DNA of 64,000 nucleotides from Runella sp. MFBS21 (lineage in GTDB: Bacteria; Bacteroidota; Bacteroidia; Cytophagales; Spirosomataceae): NCBI RefSeq assembly GCF_029433105.1, contig NZ_JARNTW010000011.1, positions 62,001 through 126,000 of the forward strand, given 5' to 3'. The position numbers and the translations under genes are program-made. Shown here in pieces: positions 54,068 through 63,324 of the stretch; within the stretch, counting starts at the first letter, position 1; each line of letters begins with the position of its first letter. The notes beneath the pieces were generated by a model. That model was not told where the DNA came from and did no database searches. It was given only the letters and a program-made list of their open reading frames with translations.

Positions 54068-55312
54068 ATGGTAGCGGTTATTTTTTCTTTCTTTTTGTTT
54101 TTTCAAACACCCGCACAAGATTCGATAAAAAACGACATTTCAGTCAGCGTAGAAATACGTCCGCGCCTAGAATTTAAAGAAAACTATCGGCTTTCTTCGG
54201 AAGAAACATTTGACCCAACGACATTCATCAGTCAGCGCAACAGATTAAATATCAACAACGTACGCAAAAGCTTCAACCTCAGAATCTCCTTTCAGGAAAT
54301 CCATTTGTTCTTGAAAAATGGCATTGGCTCACAGGTGGGTAGTGTCAATTTTAATGAATTGTACATTGAACCAAAGGTAGGGAAGCATTTTTCGGCCATT
54401 ATCGGGCGTCAAAACTTTCAATTAGACAACGGGCGGATGTTTTCGGCCGCTCCTTGGTCACAGCAACATCGTTCGCACGAAGGCATTCGGCTTCAGTACG
54501 TTACCCGTTCGTTCCGAACCGATTTCGCTGCCTTTTTCACGCGAAATTACGGCAACCGCTTCGAGGCTAGTTATTCGCCCGTGGCTTCGCATAAGTATCA
54601 GTATTTGTTGGTTCATCAACTAAAAGGAAGCCATCATCAACTCACTTACACCCTCATCAATTCGGCAGAGCTCTTTGACAAAACCTATTTTAATGCCAAA
54701 CGCTACGCGACGGGGGGGCGACTGGAATACAACCTAAAAGGTATTTATACCACGCTCAGTGCCTTTTACCAATACGGACGAAACCAACAAAATCAGCGCG
54801 TAAGGGCCTATTATATTCAACCCGAGGTCAGCGCTACCCTTAAAAAATTTACGTTGAGGGTGGGCACTGAACTTCTGAGCGGTAATCCAGCCGATGTTAA
54901 AAGTGGCTATTCTAATTCGTACGAAATCGCCTACGGGGTTGCGTGGAAATTTATGGGTAACATGAATTTTTACGCAAAATTCCCCGCCGATGTAGCCAAC
55001 AAAGGCTTGTTTAACCCCTATCTTTTTTTGTTTTATCGCCTTAACAAAAAACTACAGTTCCGGCTCGACAGCCAATTGTTTTACAGCCAATACGCTTTGA
55101 CCAACCAAGCCCAAAAATACCTCGGATACGAAGCTGATTTTTCCGTCAATTATAAACCAACAACTTACGTTGACGTCAATTATGGACTATCGTTTTATGA
55201 CCCCACGTCCAGTACGTTGCTACTAAAAAAAATACGAAACACCACCACCACTCCCGTCTGGAGTTATTTGATGGTTTCGTTCAATCCAACGCTTTTTTCG
55301 CGAAAGAAATGA
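54068..55312 (+). CDS. Outer-membrane beta-barrel porin, alginate-export-like
   Basis: This 414-residue protein has a short signal peptide (VAVIFSFFLFFQTPAQ) and then alternating-strand barrel sequence throughout. It begins VSVEIRPRLEFKENYRL and continues FISQRNRLNINNVRKSFNLRISFQE and IIGRQNFQLDNGRMFS. The pattern fits the alginate_exp family of outer-membrane channels. It should form a diffusion channel for an anionic or small substrate. The same 87-bp element lies in front of this gene and of the susC gene downstream, which points to joint control. No dedicated enzyme gene is attached to it. Confidence 0.75.
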   Translation: MVAVIFSFFLFFQTPAQDSIKNDISVSVEIRPRLEFKENYRLSSEETFDPTTFISQRNRLNINNVRKSFNLRISFQEIHLFLKNGIGSQVGSVNFNELYIEPKVGKHFSAIIGRQNFQLDNGRMFSAAPWSQQHRSHEGIRLQYVTRSFRTDFAAFFTRNYGNRFEASYSPVASHKYQYLLVHQLKGSHHQLTYTLINSAELFDKTYFNAKRYATGGRLEYNLKGIYTTLSAFYQYGRNQQNQRVRAYYIQPEVSATLKKFTLRVGTELLSGNPADVKSGYSNSYEIAYGVAWKFMGNMNFYAKFPADVANKGLFNPYLFLFYRLNKKLQFRLDSQLFYSQYALTNQAQKYLGYEADFSVNYKPTTYVDVNYGLSFYDPTSSTLLLKKIRNTTTTPVWSYLMVSFNPTLFSRKK

Positions 55313-55387
55313 ATCACTCAAGCAATACTCTACTTATCAGACGTGCTATTTTTAGTACTATAAACAGATAGAGAAAAGGGTTGTTTT

Positions 55388-55474
55388 ACTAAAAAAAATC
55401 ATATTTATTTTTTGTTTTTTGTTTCAAATAAGCTCACATTTGCACGTCTCTTCTTCCTAGATAAAGAAAGTAGG
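55388..55474 (+). repeat. 87-bp upstream element, copy B
   Basis: Its partner is at 53644-53730 (68 of 87 identical, no gaps). The core at 55411-55431 is identical. TTG at 55412-55414, 20 bp and CACATTTG at 55435-55442 form a promoter-like pair. Confidence 0.7.
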
Positions 55475-55591
55475 CTAAAGAGCGCAATGATGTGAGTTTA
55501 TTTGTGCAAAGACTGCATTATAGGCATTTAACAATCCTTATTTAATGAGTCGAACGTGATACTTCTAAGGGAAAACCCCTGAGAAGGAGAA

Positions 55592-55599
55592 TATTTTTG
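55592..55599 (+). promoter_or_regulatory. -7 element TATTTTTG before susC
   Basis: This is a good TAnnTTTG match about 85 bp before the susC start. No clear -33 TTG lies at the right distance, so it may need an activator or an alternative sigma factor. Confidence 0.35.
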
Positions 55600-55685
55600 C
55601 ACCGTTTTTTATTTATATATAAAAAATATAGTCTAAGTATTTTAATTGCCAGTTTCGTTTTAACTCACCTAACATTTTGACAAAA

Positions 55686-58600
55686 ATGAGAAAAACAGTC
55701 TCCATACTTCTCTTGGCGTTGGCATTCTTGGGAACGTACACCCTCCACGCTCAAAACAGCGAGCCAACCATCAACGCCAAATTAAACGGGCGCATATTTG
55801 ACCAACGCACCAATGAGCCCGTCATCGGTGCAACCATTCAAATCAAAGGGACAACCAACGGTGCTTCTACCAACCAGGAAGGGGCTTTTCACCTGCAAAC
55901 AGGGCAGAAATTTCCGTTTACGCTCGTGGTTAGTTTTATCGGTTACAAATCCAAAGAAGTAAAAGTAGAATCTAGCCCCATTGTCATTGACCTCGAAGAA
56001 GACGCCAAGCAGCTTTCGGAAGTGGTCGTAACGGGCTACGGTAGTGAAAGCAAAAAAGCATTTACGGGCTCAGCCGTGAAGGTGTCGGCGGCGCAGTTAG
56101 AAAATCGACCAGCTCAAAGTCTTGACCAATTGTTAGGTGGGCAAGCGGCGGGGGTCAACATCGTCCAGCCCAGTGGCGCTTTGAACAGCACGCCCGTTTT
56201 CCGCATCCGTGGTATCAACTCCATCACCTCATCGGTTTATCCACTGATTATTGTTGACGGCGTAACCGTATTTACAGGTTCGGCGGGAGGTTCAGTTGGA
56301 AACAACCCGTTGGCCGACATTAACCCCAATGACATTGAGTCTATTGATGTCCTTAAAGATGCTTCCTCCGCAGCCATTTATGGGTCTCGGGCCGCCAACG
56401 GTGTCGTCGTCATTACCACTAAAAAAGGCAAAAAAGGCAAAACAAAAGTAACTTATGATACGTGGGTAAGCTGGAGTAAGCCTTTTAATTTGCCTCAACT
56501 ACTCAACGCCGAAGACTACGTAACCATCAAAAACGAAGCCCGTACCAATGCAGGTCTGACGCCGGGATTTGTATTAGGCAAAAACGCCGACGGCTCTACT
56601 ACCGAAACCAACTGGTACGATGTCGCTTATCAAACAGGCGTTTCGCAAAACCACACCTTGAATGTATCGGGTGCCAACGACGCGACCAGCTATTTTGTGT
56701 CGGTCAATTACACCAAACAAAACGGGATTCTAAAAACCAATACGTTTGACCGCAAAACGGCACGGGTAAACTTAGACCACAAACTGAACAAAAGCATTAC
56801 GATTGGTACCAATTTCTCTTTCACTAATTCTGTCAACGCAGGTCCTAACTCAGGTGGAATTGGCCCCAACTCCGTGGCAAGTTCTTCAGGAAATAGCGTG
56901 AATACCCAGTACATTGGGTTACAACCGTTGGCTCGTATGACGTACATTTTGCCACCGAACGTGCCCGTTTATAACGCCGACGGAACTTACAATATCAACA
57001 CGGCCAACGGCAACATCGGTTACGGCCCCAACAGCACCGCTTTGGGCGTATTTAATGCTTACAACTTGCAGACAATTCTCGACCTTGATAAGAACTCTTC
57101 GGAAAATAACACGTTGTTAGGGAGCATTTTTGCGGAGGTGGAACTTTTCAAAGACCTCAAATTCAAGACCGTATATGGTATCAATAATTTGGTGATTGAA
57201 AACAAAGAGTTTCGTAACTTACAAAGTGGCGACGGTTTTGCCACGCGAGGCACCGCATCAAACTCCAATACCACCTTTTTCCGTTCCAACTGGACCAACA
57301 CCCTTACCTACAACACTACTTTCGCGAATGTTCATAATCTAAAAGTATTGCTCGGGCACGAAGAAATCTACCGCAAAGTCGATGGCTGGGGAGCAACGCG
57401 CACGGGACTTTCCGACCCTTTCTTTACCTCGTATCAAGGCGGTTTTACCAACATCACTCCTTCTTCTACCATTCAGTCAGAAAACGGTTTGTTGTCATTC
57501 TTCAGCAGCGTCAACTACGATTACAACCGCAAATACTTAGTAAGCCTCAACTTCCGTCGGGATGGGCTATCGGCCTTGGCAGCGGGAAACAAATGGGGTA
57601 ATTTCGGAGGGGGCTCGGTTGGGTGGAACGTATCGGAAGAAAGCTTTTACCAAAACTCGCCGCTCAAAAACTACATCAACTCCTTCAAAATCAGGGCAAG
57701 TTATGGCGTAGTCGGCAACAGTAGCTTGAGCGACTATGCTTCCCTTTCCCAGTATAGTTCGAGTACCTACGCAGGCGTACCAACGTTGTTTTTTGGGCAA
57801 GCAGGAAACGCCAATTTACGGTGGGAATCGAGCAAGAAAACCGATATTGGTCTGAGTCTCGGCATTTTGAACAACCGATTTACGCTGGAAGCCGATTACT
57901 ACAAAAACACCATTAACGACCTGATTTTGAGCGCGCCACAGTCGCTTTCACAAGGAATCCCTGGCAACTCCATCGCGGCCAACGTAGGCTCGTTGTACAA
58001 CGAAGGGTTTGAATTTGCCATCAACGGTAGCATTATCAACGGCAAGAAATTTCAGTGGAATGCCAATTTTAACATTGCTACCCTCAAAAACCGCGTGACG
58101 GCCTTAGGCACGGGAGGCGACATTTACCCAACCGTCATCAGCACGTTTGGGATTCAAAACATCACCCGCGTGGGTTATTCGGCAGGTTCAATTTTTGCCG
58201 TTCCTTCGCTGGGCATCAACCCCGCCAACGGCAACCGTATCTACCTCAATGCCAACGACCAACAAGTTCAGTACGATGCCCTCAAACGTACCTTTACTAC
58301 GCTTGAAGGAACGACCGTTGCGGCCATTGACAACTACAAAGACGGGCGTATTCAGGGGCCGTCGTTACCAACTTACTACGGCGGGTTCAACAATACCTTG
58401 ACGTACGGCAACTTCGATTTGGCCATTGGGCTGATTTTCTCGGGAGGAAATAAACTCTACAACGGAACCAAAGGAACACTTTCTGACCAACGCTATTTCA
58501 ACAACGGCACGTGGATCAAAGACCGTTGGACTACCCCAGGCCAAGTCACCGATGTACCTAAGCTCGTGTGGGGCGACAGCTTCAGCGGCGGTTTCTCTTC

Positions 58601-58871
58601 GACCAACTCTGCTTTTGTTGAAGACGGCTCGTTTCTGAAACTGAAAAACATCGCCCTCAGCTATAATATACCACTCCAAAATGGCTCGTTTTCGAAGTAT
58701 GTATCGTCCATCAAAACGTACGTTCAGGCTTCCAACATCCTCACTTTCACGAAATACACTGGCTCCGACCCTGAAATTTCAATCAATGGAAACTCCGTTA
58801 ACTCTGGAAAAGACCAGAATGTACCTGTCAATGCGTCGGTCATCACGTTGGGCTTAAACGTTGGCTTCTAA
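55686..58871 (+). CDS. SusC/RagA-type TonB-linked outer-membrane transporter
   Basis: The protein is 1061 residues from the ATG at 55686, which gives a good signal peptide (RKTVSILLLALAFLGTYTLHAQ). A carboxypeptidase-like domain follows (about 30-110; GRIFDQRTNEPVIGATIQIKG). The plug has VVVTGYGS, VFRIRGINSI, PLIIVDGV and the SusC-typical DASSAAIYGSRAANGVV. A large barrel runs to the end. It imports nutrients as a complex with the SusD lipoprotein that follows 78 bp downstream. The genes after that suggest an amide or sulfonated small molecule instead of a classical glycan, since no glycosidase is present. Confidence 0.96.
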   Translation: MRKTVSILLLALAFLGTYTLHAQNSEPTINAKLNGRIFDQRTNEPVIGATIQIKGTTNGASTNQEGAFHLQTGQKFPFTLVVSFIGYKSKEVKVESSPIVIDLEEDAKQLSEVVVTGYGSESKKAFTGSAVKVSAAQLENRPAQSLDQLLGGQAAGVNIVQPSGALNSTPVFRIRGINSITSSVYPLIIVDGVTVFTGSAGGSVGNNPLADINPNDIESIDVLKDASSAAIYGSRAANGVVVITTKKGKKGKTKVTYDTWVSWSKPFNLPQLLNAEDYVTIKNEARTNAGLTPGFVLGKNADGSTTETNWYDVAYQTGVSQNHTLNVSGANDATSYFVSVNYTKQNGILKTNTFDRKTARVNLDHKLNKSITIGTNFSFTNSVNAGPNSGGIGPNSVASSSGNSVNTQYIGLQPLARMTYILPPNVPVYNADGTYNINTANGNIGYGPNSTALGVFNAYNLQTILDLDKNSSENNTLLGSIFAEVELFKDLKFKTVYGINNLVIENKEFRNLQSGDGFATRGTASNSNTTFFRSNWTNTLTYNTTFANVHNLKVLLGHEEIYRKVDGWGATRTGLSDPFFTSYQGGFTNITPSSTIQSENGLLSFFSSVNYDYNRKYLVSLNFRRDGLSALAAGNKWGNFGGGSVGWNVSEESFYQNSPLKNYINSFKIRASYGVVGNSSLSDYASLSQYSSSTYAGVPTLFFGQAGNANLRWESSKKTDIGLSLGILNNRFTLEADYYKNTINDLILSAPQSLSQGIPGNSIAANVGSLYNEGFEFAINGSIINGKKFQWNANFNIATLKNRVTALGTGGDIYPTVISTFGIQNITRVGYSAGSIFAVPSLGINPANGNRIYLNANDQQVQYDALKRTFTTLEGTTVAAIDNYKDGRIQGPSLPTYYGGFNNTLTYGNFDLAIGLIFSGGNKLYNGTKGTLSDQRYFNNGTWIKDRWTTPGQVTDVPKLVWGDSFSGGFSSTNSAFVEDGSFLKLKNIALSYNIPLQNGSFSKYVSSIKTYVQASNILTFTKYTGSDPEISINGNSVNSGKDQNVPVNASVITLGLNVGF

Positions 58872-58949
58872 TTGTTAGTCGTTCAAAATCAGTTAGTGCT
58901 AAGAACCTTTTGAGTGTTTTTTTATCACTGCTCCAAATTTTTTGAAAAA

Positions 58950-60419
58950 ATGAAAAGACAATCTTTCTATACAATCAATGTTGGTCGCTCATTTCTGGTT
59001 GCTGCGGCCCTAATCGGCTCGCTCTCAGGCTGCCGCGAAAACCTCCTAAATCCTGTCCCCGTCACTAGCATTTCGACAGACGCCGCCTACAGTACGCCTG
59101 CCAAAATTTTGGCACAGGTCAACGGCTTGTATTCACTCTTTGGGAGTCAATCCTATTTTGGAGGTCGTCATGTGGTCTTTAATGAACAACGAGGGGACGA
59201 ATTTAGCCAAAACGATGGGAACAACTCCACGGGCGCCAACGTCTGGAACCAGTCGATTACGTCTTCGGGCGATTTCGTAAATGCCGTTTGGAGTTCGGCC
59301 TACACGACCATCAACTCGGCCAATATTTTGATTGAAAACCTGAGTACGTCCACGGTATTGACCGATGATTTACGGAAAAATTACATTGCAGAAGCTAAGT
59401 TTTTAAGGGCGTTTGCTTATTTCAGTTTGGTACAAACCTACGCAAAACCTTACCTCCAAAGCAGTACAGCGGCGGCCCTGCCCCTTCGCTTAAAAGCCGA
59501 AACCTCGGGCGGAAACAACGACTTTGCGTTTAGTACCGTCGCCGAAGTATATACCCAAATTTTGAAAGACCTCAACGAGGCGGAAGCTGATTTGCCCGTG
59601 ACGTACTCTACGTCGTTGTTGGTCGCTTCGAGAGCCCACAAAGCAACGGCGATTGCCCTGAAAACACGCGTTAATTTGGTCAAAGGCGACTATGCTGCCG
59701 TGGTTACCGACGCTAAAAAACTCGTTTCGGATGCCGCTCCTTACCAGTACGTTTCGGGCACGTTGACGCATAAATTAGAAGCCAACATCGCCACTGTTTT
59801 CGGGGGTTCGTACGTTGGCAATGAAGTACTTTTGACCATTCCGTACATTAACCCGACCGAAGCACCTGGCTTACAAAGTTCGTTGTCGGCCAACTACTTA
59901 ACGCCCGTTATTTACCTAAATACGGCAGGGATTGTAGCGGATCCTGTGTTTGCCTCTGCCACCTCTACGGATGCCCGTAAAGGATTGATTTCCACCAATG
60001 CGACGGGACAAAAGCTATTGAGAAAATTTCCTAAAAACTCAGCTCCTTTTTCCGACTACGTCCCGCTCATTCGCTATGCCGAAGTATTGCTTAACTATGC
60101 CGAAGCCGCTGCCCAAACGGGTGATTTACCCACGGCCACGGCCTTGCTAAAAGCGGTGCGGAACCGTTCGGATGCGAGTTACTCCTTTACCAAAGGCATC
60201 TCAACCAAGGAAGAATTAATCGAAACGATTCTTAACGAACGTCGCATTGAATTGTTGGGAGAAGGTTTCCGAACGCCTGATTTGTTGAGAAGAGTCCAAA
60301 AACTACCCGCCAAAGTCGGTAATGCAGGCGTTGCGCCCGAAGTATTGCCGACGGCGGCCAACTACGTATGGGCTGTTCCGAGCAATGAACTGGCTTACAA
60401 CAAATTAGCCCCAAGATAA
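58950..60419 (+). CDS. SusD/RagB-type nutrient-binding lipoprotein
   Basis: The protein is 489 residues from the ATG at 58950, with a lipobox (LIGSLSGC) that would anchor it on the outer membrane. The SusD fold is visible from NYIAEAKFLRAFAYFSLVQTYAKP, the TPR-like helices and the C-terminal IRYAEVLLNYAEAAAQTG and ILNERRIELLGEGFR motifs. It caps the SusC barrel and binds the substrate. The segment LNPVPVTSISTDAAYSTP after the lipobox is typical. A start at 58914 would put a poor leader in front of the signal, so 58950 is preferred. Confidence 0.95.
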   Translation: MKRQSFYTINVGRSFLVAAALIGSLSGCRENLLNPVPVTSISTDAAYSTPAKILAQVNGLYSLFGSQSYFGGRHVVFNEQRGDEFSQNDGNNSTGANVWNQSITSSGDFVNAVWSSAYTTINSANILIENLSTSTVLTDDLRKNYIAEAKFLRAFAYFSLVQTYAKPYLQSSTAAALPLRLKAETSGGNNDFAFSTVAEVYTQILKDLNEAEADLPVTYSTSLLVASRAHKATAIALKTRVNLVKGDYAAVVTDAKKLVSDAAPYQYVSGTLTHKLEANIATVFGGSYVGNEVLLTIPYINPTEAPGLQSSLSANYLTPVIYLNTAGIVADPVFASATSTDARKGLISTNATGQKLLRKFPKNSAPFSDYVPLIRYAEVLLNYAEAAAQTGDLPTATALLKAVRNRSDASYSFTKGISTKEELIETILNERRIELLGEGFRTPDLLRRVQKLPAKVGNAGVAPEVLPTAANYVWAVPSNELAYNKLAPR

Positions 60420-60450
60420 AACCTACTCCCAAATTTCAATTGACCATTCG

Positions 60451-62157
60451 ATGAAAAAAGTCATTCTTAGTATCTCACTTTTCTGGGCAAGCACGGCGGT
60501 GTTTGCTCAGAAAACTTCCGCCGATAAGATTTTTATTAACGGTAAAATCATAACGGTGGACAACCAAAATTCCATTGCCCAAGCGGTAGCGGTGCACGAG
60601 GGTAAAATCTTGGCCGTAGGCACCACCAAAGACATTGAAAAACTGAAAGGAAAAAACACCCAAGTAGTGGATTTGGGTGGAAAAACGGTCACGCCAGGCT
60701 TTATTGATGGCCACAGCCATTTCATGAGTTTTGGCAGGGCTAATTTGGCCAACCTCAACCCACCGCCCGTTGGAAACATCCGTAAAATTGCCGACATCGT
60801 CTCTGAGTTGCAGAAATTTAAAGCCCAAAAGGGACTCAAAGACGGCGATTGGATTAGTGGGTTTGGCTACGACGTTGACCAACTGGAAGAAAAACGACAC
60901 CCGCGCAAAGAAGATTTTGACGCTGCTTTTCCCAACAACCCTGTCGTGATTACGCACGTATCTGGGCACATGTCGGTCGCCAACTCGGCTGCCTTGAAAG
61001 CAGGAAGCGTCACGTCAGAAACACCTGACCCCTCGGGGGGTGTCATTGAACGCAAAGAAAACTCCAAAGAACCAACGGGGCTGCTCCAAGAAAAAGCCCA
61101 AGGATTGGTGCGGGTCAATCTGAGCGGTTCAAGTAAGGGAACCACAGAAGAACGATTGGCCCAACTCAAAGAGCAACAGGAATACTACGCCAGTTTTGGC
61201 GTCACTACCGCCCAAGACGGAAGCAGCAGTTTTGAGTCGTTGGAGCTGCTCCGCGAAGCTTCAAAACGGGGCGAATTAGTGATTGATATTGAGGCATTAC
61301 CCTCGTATCCCATTGTTGACAAAGTCATCAATAATCCCAATTACCAGTACGGAGTGCTGAAAAACCACTTCAAAATCAACGGGTTTAAGTTCTTCTCAGA
61401 CGGTTCGCCCCAAGGAAAAACCGCTTTTTTTGGCAAAGCTTATTTGACCAAAGTACCGGGTTGCGACCATGCCGAATGCCGTGGATTTCCAGTAGTAACG
61501 CAGGAACAGTTCAACGATGCGATTATCAAAGCTTTTGCCAACAACATTCAGCCTTACGTGCACTGCAATGGCGACGCGGCGATTGACATGTATATCACAG
61601 CCGTAGAGAATGCCAATAAGGTGCTAGGCTTAACCAGCCTCGGCCGCCGCCCCGTCGTGATTCACTCGCAGTTTGTACGCCTCGACCAGCTCGATAAATA
61701 CAAAGAACTCGGTTTTTTACCTTCGCTTTTTAGCAACCACGCCTTCTTCTGGGGCGATGTGCACGAGACCAACTTAGGCTACGACCGAGCGAAATTCTTG
61801 AGTCCGTTGAAAACCGCCCAAACCAAAGGAATCATTGCGACCAATCACACCGACTTTGGCGTGACACCCATCAATCAATTGTTTTTGTTGTGGACGTCTG
61901 TCGAACGAAAATCTCGTTCGGGAAAGGTCATTGGCCCCGAAGAACGCCTTACGCCGCTTGAAGGACTGCGCGCCATTACCATCAATGGAGCTTACGAGTA
62001 TTTTGAAGAAAATACCAAAGGTTCGATTGAAAAAGGAAAATTGGCCGACTTAGTCGTGCTTTCGGACGATATTTTGACGATTGAACCCTCAAAAATCAAA
62101 GACGTGGTCGTTCTCGAAACCATTAAAGAGGGAAAAACAGTATACAAGAAAAAATAA
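60451..62157 (+). CDS. Exported amidohydrolase (YtcJ-like)
   Basis: This 568-residue protein has a signal peptide (KKVILSISLFWASTAVFAQ). The amidohydrolase-3/YtcJ pattern is DKIFINGKIITVD, TVTPGFIDGHSHF (HxH metal pair), then VHCNGDAAIDMY, VIHSQFVR and NHTDFGVTP. It ends with KGSIEKGKLADLVVLSDD. It hydrolyses amide or related C-N bonds, probably in the periplasm. It lies 31 bp after susD, and its stop overlaps the next gene by one base. Co-transcription with susCD suggests it processes the imported compound. Confidence 0.92.
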   Translation: MKKVILSISLFWASTAVFAQKTSADKIFINGKIITVDNQNSIAQAVAVHEGKILAVGTTKDIEKLKGKNTQVVDLGGKTVTPGFIDGHSHFMSFGRANLANLNPPPVGNIRKIADIVSELQKFKAQKGLKDGDWISGFGYDVDQLEEKRHPRKEDFDAAFPNNPVVITHVSGHMSVANSAALKAGSVTSETPDPSGGVIERKENSKEPTGLLQEKAQGLVRVNLSGSSKGTTEERLAQLKEQQEYYASFGVTTAQDGSSSFESLELLREASKRGELVIDIEALPSYPIVDKVINNPNYQYGVLKNHFKINGFKFFSDGSPQGKTAFFGKAYLTKVPGCDHAECRGFPVVTQEQFNDAIIKAFANNIQPYVHCNGDAAIDMYITAVENANKVLGLTSLGRRPVVIHSQFVRLDQLDKYKELGFLPSLFSNHAFFWGDVHETNLGYDRAKFLSPLKTAQTKGIIATNHTDFGVTPINQLFLLWTSVERKSRSGKVIGPEERLTPLEGLRAITINGAYEYFEENTKGSIEKGKLADLVVLSDDILTIEPSKIKDVVVLETIKEGKTVYKKK

Positions 62158-63320
62158 TGACACTTTCGAAAATAACAACGGCCGACATCCGAACCACCCA
62201 AAGAGTCGCCGAAATAGCATGGTTTAATGACATCATTGGTGGAGATACCGAATACTTAGGCATACTAGACAGCACTCGAAGAAGTAGTTTTGACCATTGT
62301 CGAGACATCACGTTGGAAGCCGAACGCCTAGGGTTTAGCAATATTTTGTACCCAACGGCTTATACCGTAGGCCAAGACGTGCTGACGGTTACGTCGGCAT
62401 TGGCCCAAGAAACAAGTCAAATCACTTTTTTGGCGGCCATTCGGACGGGCGAAATCCACCCACCCATGTTGGCAAGAGCGTTGGCTTCGCTCGATCACCA
62501 ACTGAAGGGACGCCTTATCTTAAACATCATTAATTCTGACCTTCCAGGTACGCGCGAAAATGCCGATTTTAGGTACCAACGCTGTACCGAAGTCATCGAA
62601 ATTCTGAAACAAGCTTGGACGCAGGAACGCATCCAATTTAAGGGCGAAATTTACAACTTTGATATGCCCGCCGACCCCGTGAAACCTTACCAAAACGGCG
62701 GCCCGCTGCTCTATTTTGGCGGAACTTCTGAGGGTTCGAGAGAAGTATGCGCCAAATACTGCGACGTGTTTTTGATGTGGCCAGAATCGGAAGAAGCCAT
62801 GTACGCAACCATGCAAGACATGACCGCAAGAGCGGCAAAATACGGTCGAAAAATAGATTTTGGCCTCCGAATTCACGTAGTAGCCCGCGAAACGCAAGAA
62901 GAAGCACGGGCGTATGCCAAAAAGCTGATTTCCAAATTTGATGAAAAACGCGCCGCCGAAATCCGAGCGCGGGGCGAAGACTCTCGTTCGTTAGGCGTTA
63001 TTCGACAAGATGAGTTCCGTAAAACGGCCGACGACGAGGGCTACACGGAAGAAATTCTCTGGACCCACATTGGAAAAGTCTTTTCGGGCTGCGGTAGTGG
63101 GCTGGTAGGAAGTGCCGAACAGATTGTCACTAAACTCAATCGTTACATGGACATGGGCTTCCGAGCTTTCATCTTTTCGGGTTTTCCGCTGATTGAAGAA
63201 GCCAATTACTTTGCAGAACTGGTTTTACCTCATTTGCCTAATGTTTCGTTGCCGAGGCTTTACGACAAAATCCCGACCGAAATACCCGCCACTCCCCTAA
63301 CCACCGCCGAACTGGTGTAA
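62157..63320 (+). CDS. LLM flavin-dependent monooxygenase, alkanesulfonate monooxygenase (SsuD)-like
   Basis: This 387-residue cytoplasmic protein has the luciferase-like (beta/alpha)8 fold: EIAWFNDIIGGDTEYLG, LEAERLGFSNILYPTAY, FLAAIRTGEIHPPMLARAL and GRLILNIINSD. The end, FRAFIFSGFPLIEEANYFAELVLP, is very close to the SsuD form. SsuD uses reduced FMN and oxygen to release sulfite from alkanesulfonates. No flavin reductase (SsuE) is seen next to it. Its start overlaps the amidohydrolase stop. It may let the cell take sulfur or carbon from a sulfonated amide, which is an inference. Confidence 0.87.
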   Translation: MTLSKITTADIRTTQRVAEIAWFNDIIGGDTEYLGILDSTRRSSFDHCRDITLEAERLGFSNILYPTAYTVGQDVLTVTSALAQETSQITFLAAIRTGEIHPPMLARALASLDHQLKGRLILNIINSDLPGTRENADFRYQRCTEVIEILKQAWTQERIQFKGEIYNFDMPADPVKPYQNGGPLLYFGGTSEGSREVCAKYCDVFLMWPESEEAMYATMQDMTARAAKYGRKIDFGLRIHVVARETQEEARAYAKKLISKFDEKRAAEIRARGEDSRSLGVIRQDEFRKTADDEGYTEEILWTHIGKVFSGCGSGLVGSAEQIVTKLNRYMDMGFRAFIFSGFPLIEEANYFAELVLPHLPNVSLPRLYDKIPTEIPATPLTTAELV

Positions 63321-63324
63321 GCCT

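Larger units (their letters stand above)
55313..55685. other. Gap with the second 87-bp element and the susC promoter
   Basis: The 373 bp hold copy B of the upstream element and a further -7 match TATTTTTG at 55592-55599. A long AT-rich leader leads up to the susC start. No gene is seen. Confidence 0.5.
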
